From an uncultured Phascolarctobacterium sp. (GTDB taxonomy: Bacteria > Bacillota > Negativicutes > Acidaminococcales > Acidaminococcaceae), in the NCBI GenBank assembly GCA_934234275.1, contig CAKQHU010000010.1, forward strand, positions 1 to 17,361: 17,361 nucleotides of DNA. Reading direction: 5' to 3'. The translations under genes were made by a program, and so were the position numbers. This document shows positions 1-5,694 of this stretch, in pieces (the stretch's first letter is position 1; each line of letters begins with the position of its first letter). Under the pieces are notes generated by a model. That model worked only from the letters and a program-made list of their open reading frames with translations. It was not told the DNA's origin and made no database searches.

Positions 1-75
1 AATCTCGCCTACCGCAAAATCATCAACCTTTACCACATAATCCAAGGAAGGGTTAAAGGTTACAGTATAAATCAA
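1..75 (-). CDS. fruK: 1-phosphofructokinase, N-terminal 25 residues (partial)
   Basis: Only the first 25 codons are in the window; the gene continues off the left edge. The start is a TTG at 75-73, preceded at 10 nt by GGAGGTGAT. The visible protein begins MIYTVTFNPSLDYVVKVDDF, the characteristic opening of PfkB-family 1-phosphofructokinases, where the NPSLD asparagine/aspartate segment forms part of the sugar-phosphate pocket. FruK phosphorylates fructose 1-phosphate to fructose 1,6-bisphosphate after PTS uptake. The TTG overlaps the TGA stop of the upstream regulator (TTGA), so the two are very probably translationally coupled. A fructose PTS gene is expected to follow outside the window. 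A tagatose-6-phosphate kinase is less likely given this N-terminus and the DeoR neighbour. Confidence 0.85.
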   Translation of the reverse strand, partial: MIYTVTFNPSLDYVVKVDDFAVGEI

Positions 76-824
76 AGTACGATCACCTCCGTATGCTGCT
101 TATAGGACTTAACGTTCAAGCCCTCCTGCGCCGCTGTAATAATCACGCCCTTGGACAACGGGCCGAAGGACACGTTCGACAGTGCCTCAAACTTGCTGGC
201 ATCCGCCAATACATAGCATTTATGGCAATGCTCCATCGCCACACGCTTATTCATGGCCTCCTCTATATCAGGAGTAGTGAAACCCTCTTCCACCGTAATG
301 CCGTTGGTTCCGAAAAAGCCCTTGCTGAAATGATAGTGCTGCAGGGAAGCAACTGCCTCAGTGCCGATTACCGCATCAGTTGTTGCCTTCACACGTCCCG
401 CAAGCAGCAGAGTTTTCAGTCCGCGCTGCGCTAGCTTCTGCGCCAGCGTAATACCGTTAGTTACATAAACAGCATCCTTTTCCGTCAGGTAGGTTGCCAG
501 CTGCTCGGTTGTCGAACCCGCATCAAGAAAAACAAAGTCGTTGGGACGCACTAGCGTTGCCGCATACGCAGCAATCGTGCGCTTGTCCTCAATATTGCGA
601 CTGTATTTTTCCTGCATATTGCGCTCCTGCACAGGCTCCGCCTCGCGCACGGCAGTTGCGCCGCCATGCACCTTGCGCACCTTGCCCAAGCTGTCCAGTT
701 GCACCAAATCACGGCGGATAGTGGACTCTGAGGTTTCCAGAAGCCTTGCCAGCTCCGGTACTGTCGCCGCACCGTCACGCGTAACAATGCGGACAATTTC
801 TTCAAATCTTTCTTGTGTTAGCAT
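72..824 (-). CDS. fruR: DeoR-family transcriptional repressor of the fructose operon
   Basis: 250-residue DeoR/GlpR-type regulator. The N-terminal winged helix-turn-helix (about residues 3-58) carries the family signature around SESTIRRDL and VRKVHGGA. The rest is the sugar-phosphate-sensing DeoRC domain, with the VYVTNG, LLLAGR and DAVIGTEA segments. The start chosen is ATG 824-822, because GAGGAG lies 8 nt upstream; an ATG two codons earlier is too close to that site, and a start at 875 would lie upstream of the promoter's likely transcription start. Its stop overlaps the fruK start. In this family the effector is normally a phosphorylated sugar (fructose 1-phosphate for FruR), and the protein represses its own operon. 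Family assignment is firm; the fructose specificity rests on the coupled fruK. Confidence 0.88.
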   Translation of the reverse strand: MLTQERFEEIVRIVTRDGAATVPELARLLETSESTIRRDLVQLDSLGKVRKVHGGATAVREAEPVQERNMQEKYSRNIEDKRTIAAYAATLVRPNDFVFLDAGSTTEQLATYLTEKDAVYVTNGITLAQKLAQRGLKTLLLAGRVKATTDAVIGTEAVASLQHYHFSKGFFGTNGITVEEGFTTPDIEEAMNKRVAMEHCHKCYVLADASKFEALSNVSFGPLSKGVIITAAQEGLNVKSYKQHTEVIVL

Positions 825-846
825 GAGCATCTCTCCTCTTGCAGAT

Positions 847-875
847 ATTATATAACCATTTTCACGCAAAATCAA
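847..875 (-). promoter_or_regulatory. fruR-fruK promoter
   Basis: On the minus strand there is a perfect -10 TATAAT (852-847), a 17-bp spacer, and a -35 TTGATT (875-870). Transcription would start near 840, giving a very short leader before the GAGGAG of fruR. The -35 and spacer are overlapped by one of two related repeats. Confidence 0.75.
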
Positions 876-891
876 TCATTTTTGAGCAAAA
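859..891 (-). promoter_or_regulatory. Tandem operator-like repeats over the fruR promoter
   Basis: Two 13-bp units, TTTTCACGCAAAA (859-871) and TTTTTGAGCAAAA (879-891), share TTTTnnnGCAAAA and are offset by exactly 20 bp, about two helical turns. The first covers the spacer and the edge of the -35; the second is just upstream of it. Spacing and position suggest binding sites for the DeoR-type repressor, but no operator consensus was matched. Confidence 0.45.
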
Positions 892-916
892 TTCTGCATT
901 TTTTTGAATTTTTTTT

Positions 917-1033
917 GCAGATTATCTTCAGCACTTCCAAGGCAAAGAAAAATGGATGCCTCTCTTATAGCAGAGAAACATCCATTATAAAGTATCATTT
1001 ATATAATTTTAAAGACAGTGCATAAAAGCGTCA
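917..1033 (+). mobile_element. Decayed right end of an older IS3-family element
   Basis: This stretch resembles the last ~150 bp of the intact IS that follows. Read in the transposase frame, codons from 920 give DYLQHFQGKEKWMP and then a stop, against DYYNNRRIQAKTKWMP in the intact OrfB (two codons shorter). At DNA level AAAATGGATGCCTC and GAAACATCCAT are shared, followed further on by AATTTT-AAG-GTG in both. The distance from the shared hairpin to the element's end is also alike (about 47-55 bp here, 57 bp in the intact IS). A possible terminal motif is GCGTCA at 1028-1033. Similarity is short and partly low-complexity, so this is a probable rather than certain relic. Confidence 0.5.
942..986 (-). 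terminator. Rho-independent terminator for leftward transcription, now cut off by the IS
   Basis: AATGGATG (951-958) pairs with CATCCATT (979-986) and TCTCT (961-965) with AGAGA (972-976), loop of 6 nt. On the minus-strand RNA the two bases between the stems pair as U-G wobbles, giving about 15 continuous base pairs followed by TTTCTTT; on the plus strand they would be C-A mismatches. It is therefore built for leftward transcripts. Before the intact IS inserted it lay about 60 bp beyond the stop of the gene ending at 2511. Confidence 0.65.
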
Positions 1034-1041
1034 GCTTATTT

Positions 1042-1066
1042 TGATATGTACCCCCAATACTGGACA
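1042..1066 (+). repeat. Left terminal inverted repeat of the IS
   Basis: First 25 bp of the element. It matches the reverse complement of 2489-2513 at positions 1-12 and 19-25, with only one match among the six central positions. Confidence 0.88.
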
Positions 1067-1082
1067 ACCGGTATTGGGGGTA
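1049..1082 (+). promoter_or_regulatory. IS left-end hairpin sequestering the orfA ribosome binding site
   Basis: TACCCCCAATAC (1049-1060) is perfectly complementary to GTATTGGGGGTA (1071-1082) with a 10-nt loop. The GGGGG of the 3' arm is the only Shine-Dalgarno-like sequence before the orfA ATG at 1088. An RNA that reads in from outside the IS would carry both arms and hide the site; an RNA starting inside would not. This is a known strategy in other IS families to avoid activation by read-through. Confidence 0.6.
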
Positions 1083-1087
1083 TTTTC

Positions 1088-1651
1088 ATGAAATATAGTT
1101 ATGAGTACAAGAGAAACTGCGTCGAGTTATATCGACAAGGGAAATGGCCAGAGACTCCAGAAGGAGCAAAAGTGAAACGTTTTCACAATACGATTCGGAC
1201 TTGGGTTCGCATAGAAGATGCCTGTGGACCAGAAGCACTACAACATCAAAATCAGAACAAAATATGGACGGCAGAAGAAAAATACGAATTAGTAGCTAAA
1301 ATTCTAGCTGGTGCATCAGTTAACGCAACAGCGATTGCAGCTGGAATTGCCAACGGACTCTTGTATCAATGGGTCAGATGTTATAGAATGGAAGGGTATC
1401 AAGGATTGGTCGCACAACGAAAAGGACGACCGCCAAAGGAGCCTGGCATGAAGAAGAAGATAGAACCAGCAGAACTTACTCCGTCCGAACGAGAAGAAAT
1501 GATTCGCCTTAGAGCAGAGAATGAGCGCTTAAGAGCGGAGATTGCTGTTGTAAAAAAAAGGATTGCCTTGAGGGAAGAGAGATTCGCAGCGCAACTCAAG
1601 GCGAAAAAGCTGCATTCGTCAAAGAACTGCGTGACGAAGGGCATAAGCTGA
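1088..1651 (+). CDS. IS3-family transposase OrfA (DNA-binding subunit)
   Basis: 187-residue product of the upstream IS frame. Two helix-turn-helix units are visible: residues ~1-45, with KYSYEYKRNCVELY and the TIRTWV recognition region, and ~55-110, with NATAIAAGIANGLLYQWVRCY; this is the double-HTH build of IS150-type OrfA. A charged coiled-coil stretch follows (EEMIRLRAENERLRAEIAVV, the leucine-zipper-like multimerisation region). The start is ATG 1088 with GGGGG 7 nt upstream; an in-frame ATG at 1046 lies inside the terminal repeat and has no ribosome site. OrfA alone binds the ends and tends to regulate; the transposase proper is the OrfAB fusion made by -1 frameshifting at the A8 run. 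Confidence 0.9.
   Translation: MKYSYEYKRNCVELYRQGKWPETPEGAKVKRFHNTIRTWVRIEDACGPEALQHQNQNKIWTAEEKYELVAKILAGASVNATAIAAGIANGLLYQWVRCYRMEGYQGLVAQRKGRPPKEPGMKKKIEPAELTPSEREEMIRLRAENERLRAEIAVVKKRIALREERFAAQLKAKKLHSSKNCVTKGIS
1552..1604 (+). promoter_or_regulatory. Programmed -1 ribosomal frameshift signal of the IS
   Basis: An A8G run (1552-1560) holds A_AAA_AAA in the correct phase with the orfA codons GTA AAA AAA AGG. Three to five nucleotides downstream, TTGCCTTGAG (1563-1572) pairs with CTCAAGGCGA (1595-1604), a 10-bp stem including one G-U pair. GCGGAG about 12 nt upstream could act as a Shine-Dalgarno-like stimulator. Slipping back one base reads directly into the orfB frame with no intervening stop, giving an OrfAB protein of about 460 residues. 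Confidence 0.8.
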
Positions 1652-2469
1652 ACTATTTGCTGAATGCGATCGGTTTATCGCGTTCAACATATTATTACGA
1701 ACTTAGCAAAACAGATAAAGTCAGCGAACGCAATGCCGGTTTATCGACTGAAATCATTGCTATCTTCAATGAGAACAAAAGACGATATGGTGTAAGACGA
1801 GTACATAGGGAACTTATGAACCGTGGTTTTAATGTAAATCACAAGCGAGTTCAGCGAATTATGCACCAGCTTGTATTGCACGGTAAACGTCCCAAAGAAA
1901 AATATCATTCCTACAAAGGTGAGGTTGGCAAAGTTGCTGAGAATATCATCAATCGAGATTTCAGGACAGAAAAGCCAATGCAAAAGTGGACGACTGATGT
2001 GTCACAGTTTAATCTGCCATGGGGTAAATGCTATATTTCTCCTATTCTAGATATGAATACGAATGAGATTATTTCTTACAATCTTTCTCTCAACCCAAAC
2101 CTAGAACAAATCAAGGATATGCTTGCAAAGGCATTTAAAAGTTTTCCTTTGGTAAAAGGTTTGATTATGCATTCGGATCAAGGATGGCAGTACCAACAAG
2201 CATTTTACAGGGATGAGCTTGAGAAACACGGAATAATTCAATCTATGTCTCGGAAGGGCAACTGCTATGACAACTGTATTATGGAAACATTTTTCGGTCG
2301 ATTGAAGAATGAGATGTTCTATGGTTTCGAACAAGATTATCCATCTTTTGAATCTTTTTCAAATGCTATTGCTGAGTACATTGATTATTATAATAACAGA
2401 AGAATTCAAGCTAAAACAAAATGGATGCCTCCCTCTAAATTTAGGGAAACATCCATGATGCAAATATAA
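1558..2469 (+). CDS. IS3-family transposase OrfB (catalytic, made as OrfAB by frameshift)
   Basis: The -1 frame is open from the slippery site (1558) to TAA at 2469, about 303 codons. The first internal start candidate is a TTG at 1657 without a ribosome site, so expression as a fusion is more likely. The N-terminal part holds the HTH_21 type segment (RRYGVRRVHREL). The rve integrase core shows the DDE triad: counting from 1657, D114 in WTTDVSQF, D174 in MHSDQGWQY and E210 in CIMETFFGRLK, with 35 residues between the last two, typical of IS3. The C-terminus (IDYYNNRRIQ, KWMPPSKF) is the usual family ending. The protein cuts and joins the terminal repeats. Confidence 0.92.
   Translation, partial: KDCLEGREIRSATQGEKAAFVKELRDEGHKLNYLLNAIGLSRSTYYYELSKTDKVSERNAGLSTEIIAIFNENKRRYGVRRVHRELMNRGFNVNHKRVQRIMHQLVLHGKRPKEKYHSYKGEVGKVAENIINRDFRTEKPMQKWTTDVSQFNLPWGKCYISPILDMNTNEIISYNLSLNPNLEQIKDMLAKAFKSFPLVKGLIMHSDQGWQYQQAFYRDELEKHGIIQSMSRKGNCYDNCIMETFFGRLKNEMFYGFEQDYPSFESFSNAIAEYIDYYNNRRIQAKTKWMPPSKFRETSMMQI
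2421..2456 (-). terminator. Terminator-like hairpin inside the IS right end, acting on inward transcripts
   Basis: ATGGATG (2421-2427) pairs with CATCCAT (2450-2456) and TCCCT (2430-2434) with AGGGA (2443-2447), loop of 8 nt. As in the hairpin at 951-986, the linking bases form U-G pairs only on the minus-strand RNA, and there the stem is followed by TTTGTTTT. The inner stems of the two hairpins differ by a compensated change (TCTCT/AGAGA against TCCCT/AGGGA). It overlaps the end of orfB and would stop transcription entering from the operon on the right. Confidence 0.5.
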
Positions 2470-2488
2470 TTATTCAATTTTTAAGCGG

Positions 2489-2513
2489 TGTCCAGAAAAC
2501 TGGGTACATATCA
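2489..2513 (-). repeat. Right terminal inverted repeat of the IS
   Basis: Last 25 bp of the element. Its outermost three bases, read leftward, are TGA and serve as stop codon for the neighbouring minus-strand gene. Confidence 0.88.
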
Positions 2514-3038
2514 TTTTACCAAAGCACGCATTTCATCCGCAGTTAGAGTAAAGTATTCCTTTACGGTATAGAGCTCACGGCGACCGCGGCAATCTGCAAA
2601 CAAAGCAACATCAACATCAGGAATATTTTCCATTGCTTCCTCTAAGCTCTTGCCGTTTTTGGCATAAGCCTCAAAGCGCAGGACAAATTTTTCGCCGGTA
2701 CCTGCGGGAACCAGCATTGCTTCAAAATAATCATCTTCGCGCAGATAACCCTCACGATTAACCTTGCCGCGCAGCAACACATCACTATACTGCTCCTGCG
2801 GAAGATAAATACGCATATAAGCATCCAGAATAGTACCTTCCTGCTTGCCTACGTTATCAAAAGGTACCTCTAAGGAAAAATCAATTCTGTCGGCATATAC
2901 CTTATCCAAAACAGCCTTAGTGCGCTGTTTTACCAGCAGACGCATTACAGCATCACCCTGAATAGAAATATATACACCTACAATTATAACGCCTAAAATC
3001 AACAGTCCTACAAGGACTCCCACAATCGTCATCAGCAT
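2511..3038 (-). CDS. Membrane-anchored conserved protein of unknown function
   Basis: 175 residues. The first ~25 form one hydrophobic helix (MLMTIVGVLVGLLILGVIIV), followed by a soluble, charged domain with alternating strands and no motif I recognise. The start ATG 3038 has GGAGG 7 nt upstream. It is the last gene of a leftward operon, 12 nt after the F420-ligase-like gene. The IS at 1042-2513 sits precisely at its end: the present stop TGA is the first three bases of the IS terminal repeat. Removing the IS and one TTT copy restores ...GTA AAA TAA, so the protein sequence is unchanged by the insertion. Likely inner-membrane with the domain outside; function not inferred. Confidence 0.8.
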   Translation of the reverse strand: MLMTIVGVLVGLLILGVIIVGVYISIQGDAVMRLLVKQRTKAVLDKVYADRIDFSLEVPFDNVGKQEGTILDAYMRIYLPQEQYSDVLLRGKVNREGYLREDDYFEAMLVPAGTGEKFVLRFEAYAKNGKSLEEAMENIPDVDVALFADCRGRRELYTVKEYFTLTADEMRALVK

Positions 3039-3050
3039 TTTGCTTCCTCC

Positions 3051-3695
3051 TTACGCCTTATGATAATCCTTGATAATGCAGATTGGTGTTTTTTCACTGC
3101 CGTTGCCAAAAGGATTATCAATGAGGATTTCCGCAACCTTATCAGGATCAACACCCTTGGACCAGCCAAGTACAGCGGAACGCTTCAAATCGTTAACGTC
3201 TGCAATAGCAGCGCCATAGCAGCTGCAAGCCTTGGTAATAGCTTCGGCAACCTTTTCCGGTTCTGCCGGACCGTAAACAATATGCTTGTCATACGGAGGC
3301 ATCGTGCCGGTAACATCGTCAATCAGGCGAGCCTGCTTGCCAGCCATGCGGTAGAAGGTACCGCTTACGCCTACGCATTTAGCCGCAAAGCCGCAAATTA
3401 CTGCCCACAGAACGCGCGCACCGCCTTCTGCGTCAATCAGGGACTGCATGCTGTACCAGCTGCTGATACTGCCCTTAGCAGGGAACAGATGCGACAGCAC
3501 CTTGGCCAGCGGTCCCGGATGGAACTCCTCGCAACGCATTGCTCTGCCCTGAGTAATAGCAACTACGCTTTCGGCAGTGCAGACAACATCGTTAGGGCCG
3601 ATTTTATCCTTGGCATATTCCAGAATAGCATCACAAATATCATCGTGATGAGTCAAAATTCTTGTCGGCACAGGAACAATCTTATATTTTTCCAT
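3051..3695 (-). CDS. F420-0:gamma-glutamyl ligase-like (CofE-family) protein
   Basis: 214 residues. The opening KYKIVPVPTRILTHHDDI, and the DVVCTAESVVAITQGR and PPYDKHIVYGP segments, resemble the F420_ligase (CofE) fold, which adds glutamate to coenzyme F420-0 in methanogens and actinobacteria. The window shows no other F420 gene and Negativicutes are not generally known to make F420, so the substrate here is uncertain and the true reaction may be another amide ligation. The start chosen is ATG 3695, with GGAGGAG 10 nt upstream; that ribosome site lies in the last codons of the thioesterase gene, 4 nt before this ATG, indicating coupling. A longer reading from 3752 lacks a ribosome site. I am moderately sure of the family and unsure of function. 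Confidence 0.7.
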   Translation of the reverse strand: MEKYKIVPVPTRILTHHDDICDAILEYAKDKIGPNDVVCTAESVVAITQGRAMRCEEFHPGPLAKVLSHLFPAKGSISSWYSMQSLIDAEGGARVLWAVICGFAAKCVGVSGTFYRMAGKQARLIDDVTGTMPPYDKHIVYGPAEPEKVAEAITKACSCYGAAIADVNDLKRSAVLGWSKGVDPDKVAEILIDNPFGNGSEKTPICIIKDYHKA

Positions 3696-3699
3696 ACTC

Positions 3700-4125
3700 T
3701 CACATCTCCTCCGCAGCTTTATCCGCTGCATATACCTTCTGAATTTTATCATACCATTCAGGCTTCAGACGGACAATGTGGCCTTCATTATCGGTAAACA
3801 CATTGCGCGTATGGCCTTCCACCGCTACAGCGCCGTCGCGCAGACGGATAACAGTATAATCAAATTCCATTTTTGCTTTATTAAAGGCACTCATTTTTAC
3901 CTGTACTTCAAAATCATCATCAAAGGTACAGGAATTTTTATACTTGGCGCGTACCTCGGTAATCGGGAAAATAACGCCGTCAGCCATCAGCTCGCCCAGG
4001 GAAATACCGCAGGCACGCAGATATGCTACACGTCCCATTTCAAACCAGCGCAGATAGTTGGCATGATGCACAACACCCATCATATCAGTTTCAACAAAAC
4101 GCACCTTATCTCGTATTGTAATCAT
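3700..4125 (-). CDS. YbgC/FadM-type acyl-CoA thioesterase (hotdog fold)
   Basis: 141 residues, the usual size of a single-hotdog 4-hydroxybenzoyl-CoA-type thioesterase. Residues ~11-29 (VRFVETDMMGVVHHANYLR) hold the family motif D-x-x-G-V-V-x-H-x-x-Y, in which the aspartate is catalytic, followed by WFEMGR. It hydrolyses acyl-CoA (or acyl-ACP) thioesters in the cytoplasm. The start ATG 4125 has AAGGAG about 5 nt upstream. It is the first gene of a three-gene leftward operon; its TGA lies 4 nt before the next ATG. Substrate cannot be told from the sequence, and no Tol-Pal genes are nearby, unlike classic ybgC. Confidence 0.85.
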   Translation of the reverse strand: MITIRDKVRFVETDMMGVVHHANYLRWFEMGRVAYLRACGISLGELMADGVIFPITEVRAKYKNSCTFDDDFEVQVKMSAFNKAKMEFDYTVIRLRDGAVAVEGHTRNVFTDNEGHIVRLKPEWYDKIQKVYAADKAAEEM

Positions 4126-4184
4126 AAAATCTCCTTTTCATATTCAAGGCTTCCTGCAGATAACAGGCTTACAATCAATTTATT

Positions 4185-4210
4185 ATTATAGCACTTTTAG
4201 CGCCAAGTGC
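4185..4210 (-). promoter_or_regulatory. Extended -10 promoter with overlapping inverted repeat, thioesterase operon
   Basis: Minus strand TGCTATAAT (4193-4185) is a perfect extended -10; no good -35 is seen at 16-18 bp. GCACTT (4191-4196) and AAGTGC (4205-4210), 8 bp apart, form an inverted repeat directly on the promoter's upstream edge. It could be an operator, or a weak terminator for the membrane-protein gene that ends at 4221. Confidence 0.5.
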
Positions 4211-4220
4211 CTAACAAATC

Positions 4221-5348
4221 TTATAAATTAGATAAATTTTTCTCTGCCAGCAGGCGCTTAACCTTTTCAGCCAGCAAAGCGTAAAGTACGGAAAACAGCG
4301 GTACGCAGACAATCATACCGGCAACACCGCCAATGCTTGCGCCAATCGTCACCGCCGCCAGCACCCACAGCTCCGAAAGACCTACTGCCTTGCCCACAAT
4401 CTTAGGATAAAGCAAATCAGCCTCAATGCGCTGCAGCACAATGTATAATATAATAAAATACCAGATTTTCTCCGGTGCTGCCACCAGTATTAAAAAGCAG
4501 CCGATAAGCGCACTGATTAAGGTACCGAGAATCGGTATCAGGCTCAGCACAGCCACCAGCAGCGAAATTACCGTCGCATAAGGGAAGCCGCAAAGTGTCA
4601 TGCCGACGAAATACATCACGCCCAAAAGTAACGCCACTACCAGCTGTCCGCCTACAAAGCCACGGAAAATCTGCTCTGCCGTCTGTAAAACATGCAGGAT
4701 ATAGGCAGCGCGCTCCTTCGAGCAGAAGGCAAAAATTACGCATTTAAAGTTGCGCACCAGGCGATGCTTTTCCAACAGGCAATAAATTGCTACGACAAAG
4801 CCGACAACACAACTTGCGAGTACCTCCAGAAGTGATGCTGTTGCCAAAAACGTCTGCTCCAGCAAAAGACGCTTGTTGTTCTGCAGATAATTAAGCAGCG
4901 TCTGATAAACCTCCTTAGCCTGCGCCTGTACCACGGCCAGCTCGTCTGCGGAGAAGGAAAGCTCCTGCGCCTTCTGCTGCAGATAAATGTTCAGCTTGGC
5001 CAGCGCTGGCGGCAGCATCTTAACAAGCATTTTCATGCTGGCGTGCAGCTCGGGCACAATCGTCAGCACAAAGAAGGCCAAAAAGCCGATAATAATCGCA
5101 AGGCTCAAAAACAGGCACACTGGGCGCTCGAAACGCGATACCACGCTCTGCTTAAAAATTCTGCGCCAATATTGTTCCAGCTTGTTCATCAGCACGTTGA
5201 CGATAAAAGCCATACAACCGCCAATAACAAACGGCAGCAAAATATCATATAAACCTGCCAGCAGCTTTAGGCTAACATTGTAATTCCACAGCGCCCAAAT
5301 CAGCACTATTGCAAAGGCCAGCAGACAATACGGATTTTTATCTTTCAT
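4221..5348 (-). CDS. AI-2E/PerM family membrane transporter
   Basis: 375 residues with about seven to eight hydrophobic segments: two near the N-terminus (residues ~8-55, including LLPFVIGGCMAFIVNVLMNKL), one at ~75-100, a long amphipathic soluble stretch (~105-165), then a helix cluster to the end (GVMYFVGMTLCGFPYATVIS, LIPILGTLISALIGCFL, GVAGMIVCVPLFSVLYALLA). This layout and the closing G-x-x-G-M-I-x-x-x-P motif are typical of the AI-2E transporter family (YdiK/PerM/TqsA). Members have been linked to autoinducer-2 export or to Na+/H+ antiport, and the substrate cannot be told here. The start is ATG 5348 with GAGG about 7 nt upstream; an in-frame TTG at 5354 is less likely. Single-gene unit. 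Confidence 0.85.
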   Translation of the reverse strand: MKDKNPYCLLAFAIVLIWALWNYNVSLKLLAGLYDILLPFVIGGCMAFIVNVLMNKLEQYWRRIFKQSVVSRFERPVCLFLSLAIIIGFLAFFVLTIVPELHASMKMLVKMLPPALAKLNIYLQQKAQELSFSADELAVVQAQAKEVYQTLLNYLQNNKRLLLEQTFLATASLLEVLASCVVGFVVAIYCLLEKHRLVRNFKCVIFAFCSKERAAYILHVLQTAEQIFRGFVGGQLVVALLLGVMYFVGMTLCGFPYATVISLLVAVLSLIPILGTLISALIGCFLILVAAPEKIWYFIILYIVLQRIEADLLYPKIVGKAVGLSELWVLAAVTIGASIGGVAGMIVCVPLFSVLYALLAEKVKRLLAEKNLSNL

Positions 5349-5409
5349 AAGCAACCTCTATTCCAAGCGCATGTCCAAGGTAATACATGCTTATTAAATT
5401 AATAATATT

Positions 5410-5438
5410 ATTGTAACATATAAGAGCGCGCAAGACAA
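5410..5438 (-). promoter_or_regulatory. Promoter of the AI-2E family gene
   Basis: Minus strand -35 TTGTCT (5438-5433), 17-bp spacer, -10 TACAAT (5415-5410). It stands back to back with the tRNA promoter. Confidence 0.6.
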
Positions 5439-5454
5439 AAAAGAAGGCTTTTCT

Positions 5455-5483
5455 TTGCATAAGTTTCACATCTGTGGTATAAT
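5455..5483 (+). promoter_or_regulatory. tRNA-Arg promoter
   Basis: -35 TTGCAT (5455-5460), 17-bp spacer, perfect -10 TATAAT (5478-5483), about 15 bp before the tRNA 5' end. Confidence 0.75.
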
Positions 5484-5498
5484 TCCATTGTAGTTTTT

Positions 5499-5573
5499 GC
5501 GCCTGTAGCTCAGTGGATAGAGCAATGGTCTCCGGAACCGTGTGCGGAGGTTCGATTCCTCTCAGGCGCACCA
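5499..5573 (+). tRNA. tRNA-Arg (anticodon CCG)
   Basis: A full cloverleaf can be drawn: acceptor GCGCCTG/CAGGCGC, D-arm GCTC...GAGC, anticodon stem ATGGT/ACCGT with loop CTCCGGA (anticodon CCG at 5532-5534, reading CGG), a short variable region, T-arm GGAGG-TTCGATT-CCTCT, and an encoded CCA (5571-5573). From the middle of the anticodon onward it is duplicated at 6055, the usual pattern when a tRNA gene serves as an integration site. Confidence 0.95.
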
Positions 5574-5625
5574 AAAAGAAAAGTACCGCTAAGGCTTTTG
5601 AAAGGCTTTAGCGGTTTTTTGATGC
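5533..5625 (+). repeat. Direct repeat, left copy: tRNA-Arg 3' half plus terminator
   Basis: 93 bp matching 6055-6147 with 3 mismatches and no gaps; the first 39 bp (anticodon to first C of CCA) are identical. Possible left attachment site or product of a local duplication. Confidence 0.93.
5585..5620 (+). terminator. tRNA-Arg terminator
   Basis: ACCGCTAA (5585-5592) pairs with TTAGCGGT (5608-5615), extended inward by G-U, G-C and C-G pairs around TTTTGAAA, followed by six T. Confidence 0.88.
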
Positions 5626-5694
5626 ACTAATATTATCAGCCAGTTTTCTATCACTGTGTATTCCCTTTTACCCAAACATACGTTAAAATTAATT

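Larger units (their letters stand above)
1042..2513 (+). mobile_element. Intact IS3-family insertion sequence (IS150-like), 1472 bp
   Basis: The element is bounded by 25-bp imperfect terminal inverted repeats (20 of 25 positions match) starting TGATATGTACCC and ending CTGGACA on the inner side. It carries orfA and orfB in the 0/-1 arrangement of IS3 elements. It is flanked by TTT on both sides (1039-1041 and 2514-2516), consistent with the 3-bp target duplication usual for the IS150 group. Both reading frames are open, the DDE residues are present and both ends are complete, so it may still be active. The name of the exact element cannot be given without a database search. Confidence 0.92.

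Noticed and set aside
1046..1087. In-frame upstream ATG extending OrfA by 14 residues
   Set aside because: It lies within the terminal inverted repeat and the hairpin, with no ribosome site; ATG 1088 has one.
3060..3797. 245-codon plus-strand open frame opposite the F420-ligase-like gene
   Set aside because: It is a shadow of a minus-strand gene with a recognisable family, coupled translation and ribosome sites.
5338..5574. 78-codon minus-strand open frame running from the AI-2E gene start across the tRNA
   Set aside because: It is the antisense of tRNA-Arg (a common source of false proteins), lies over both promoters and has no ribosome site.
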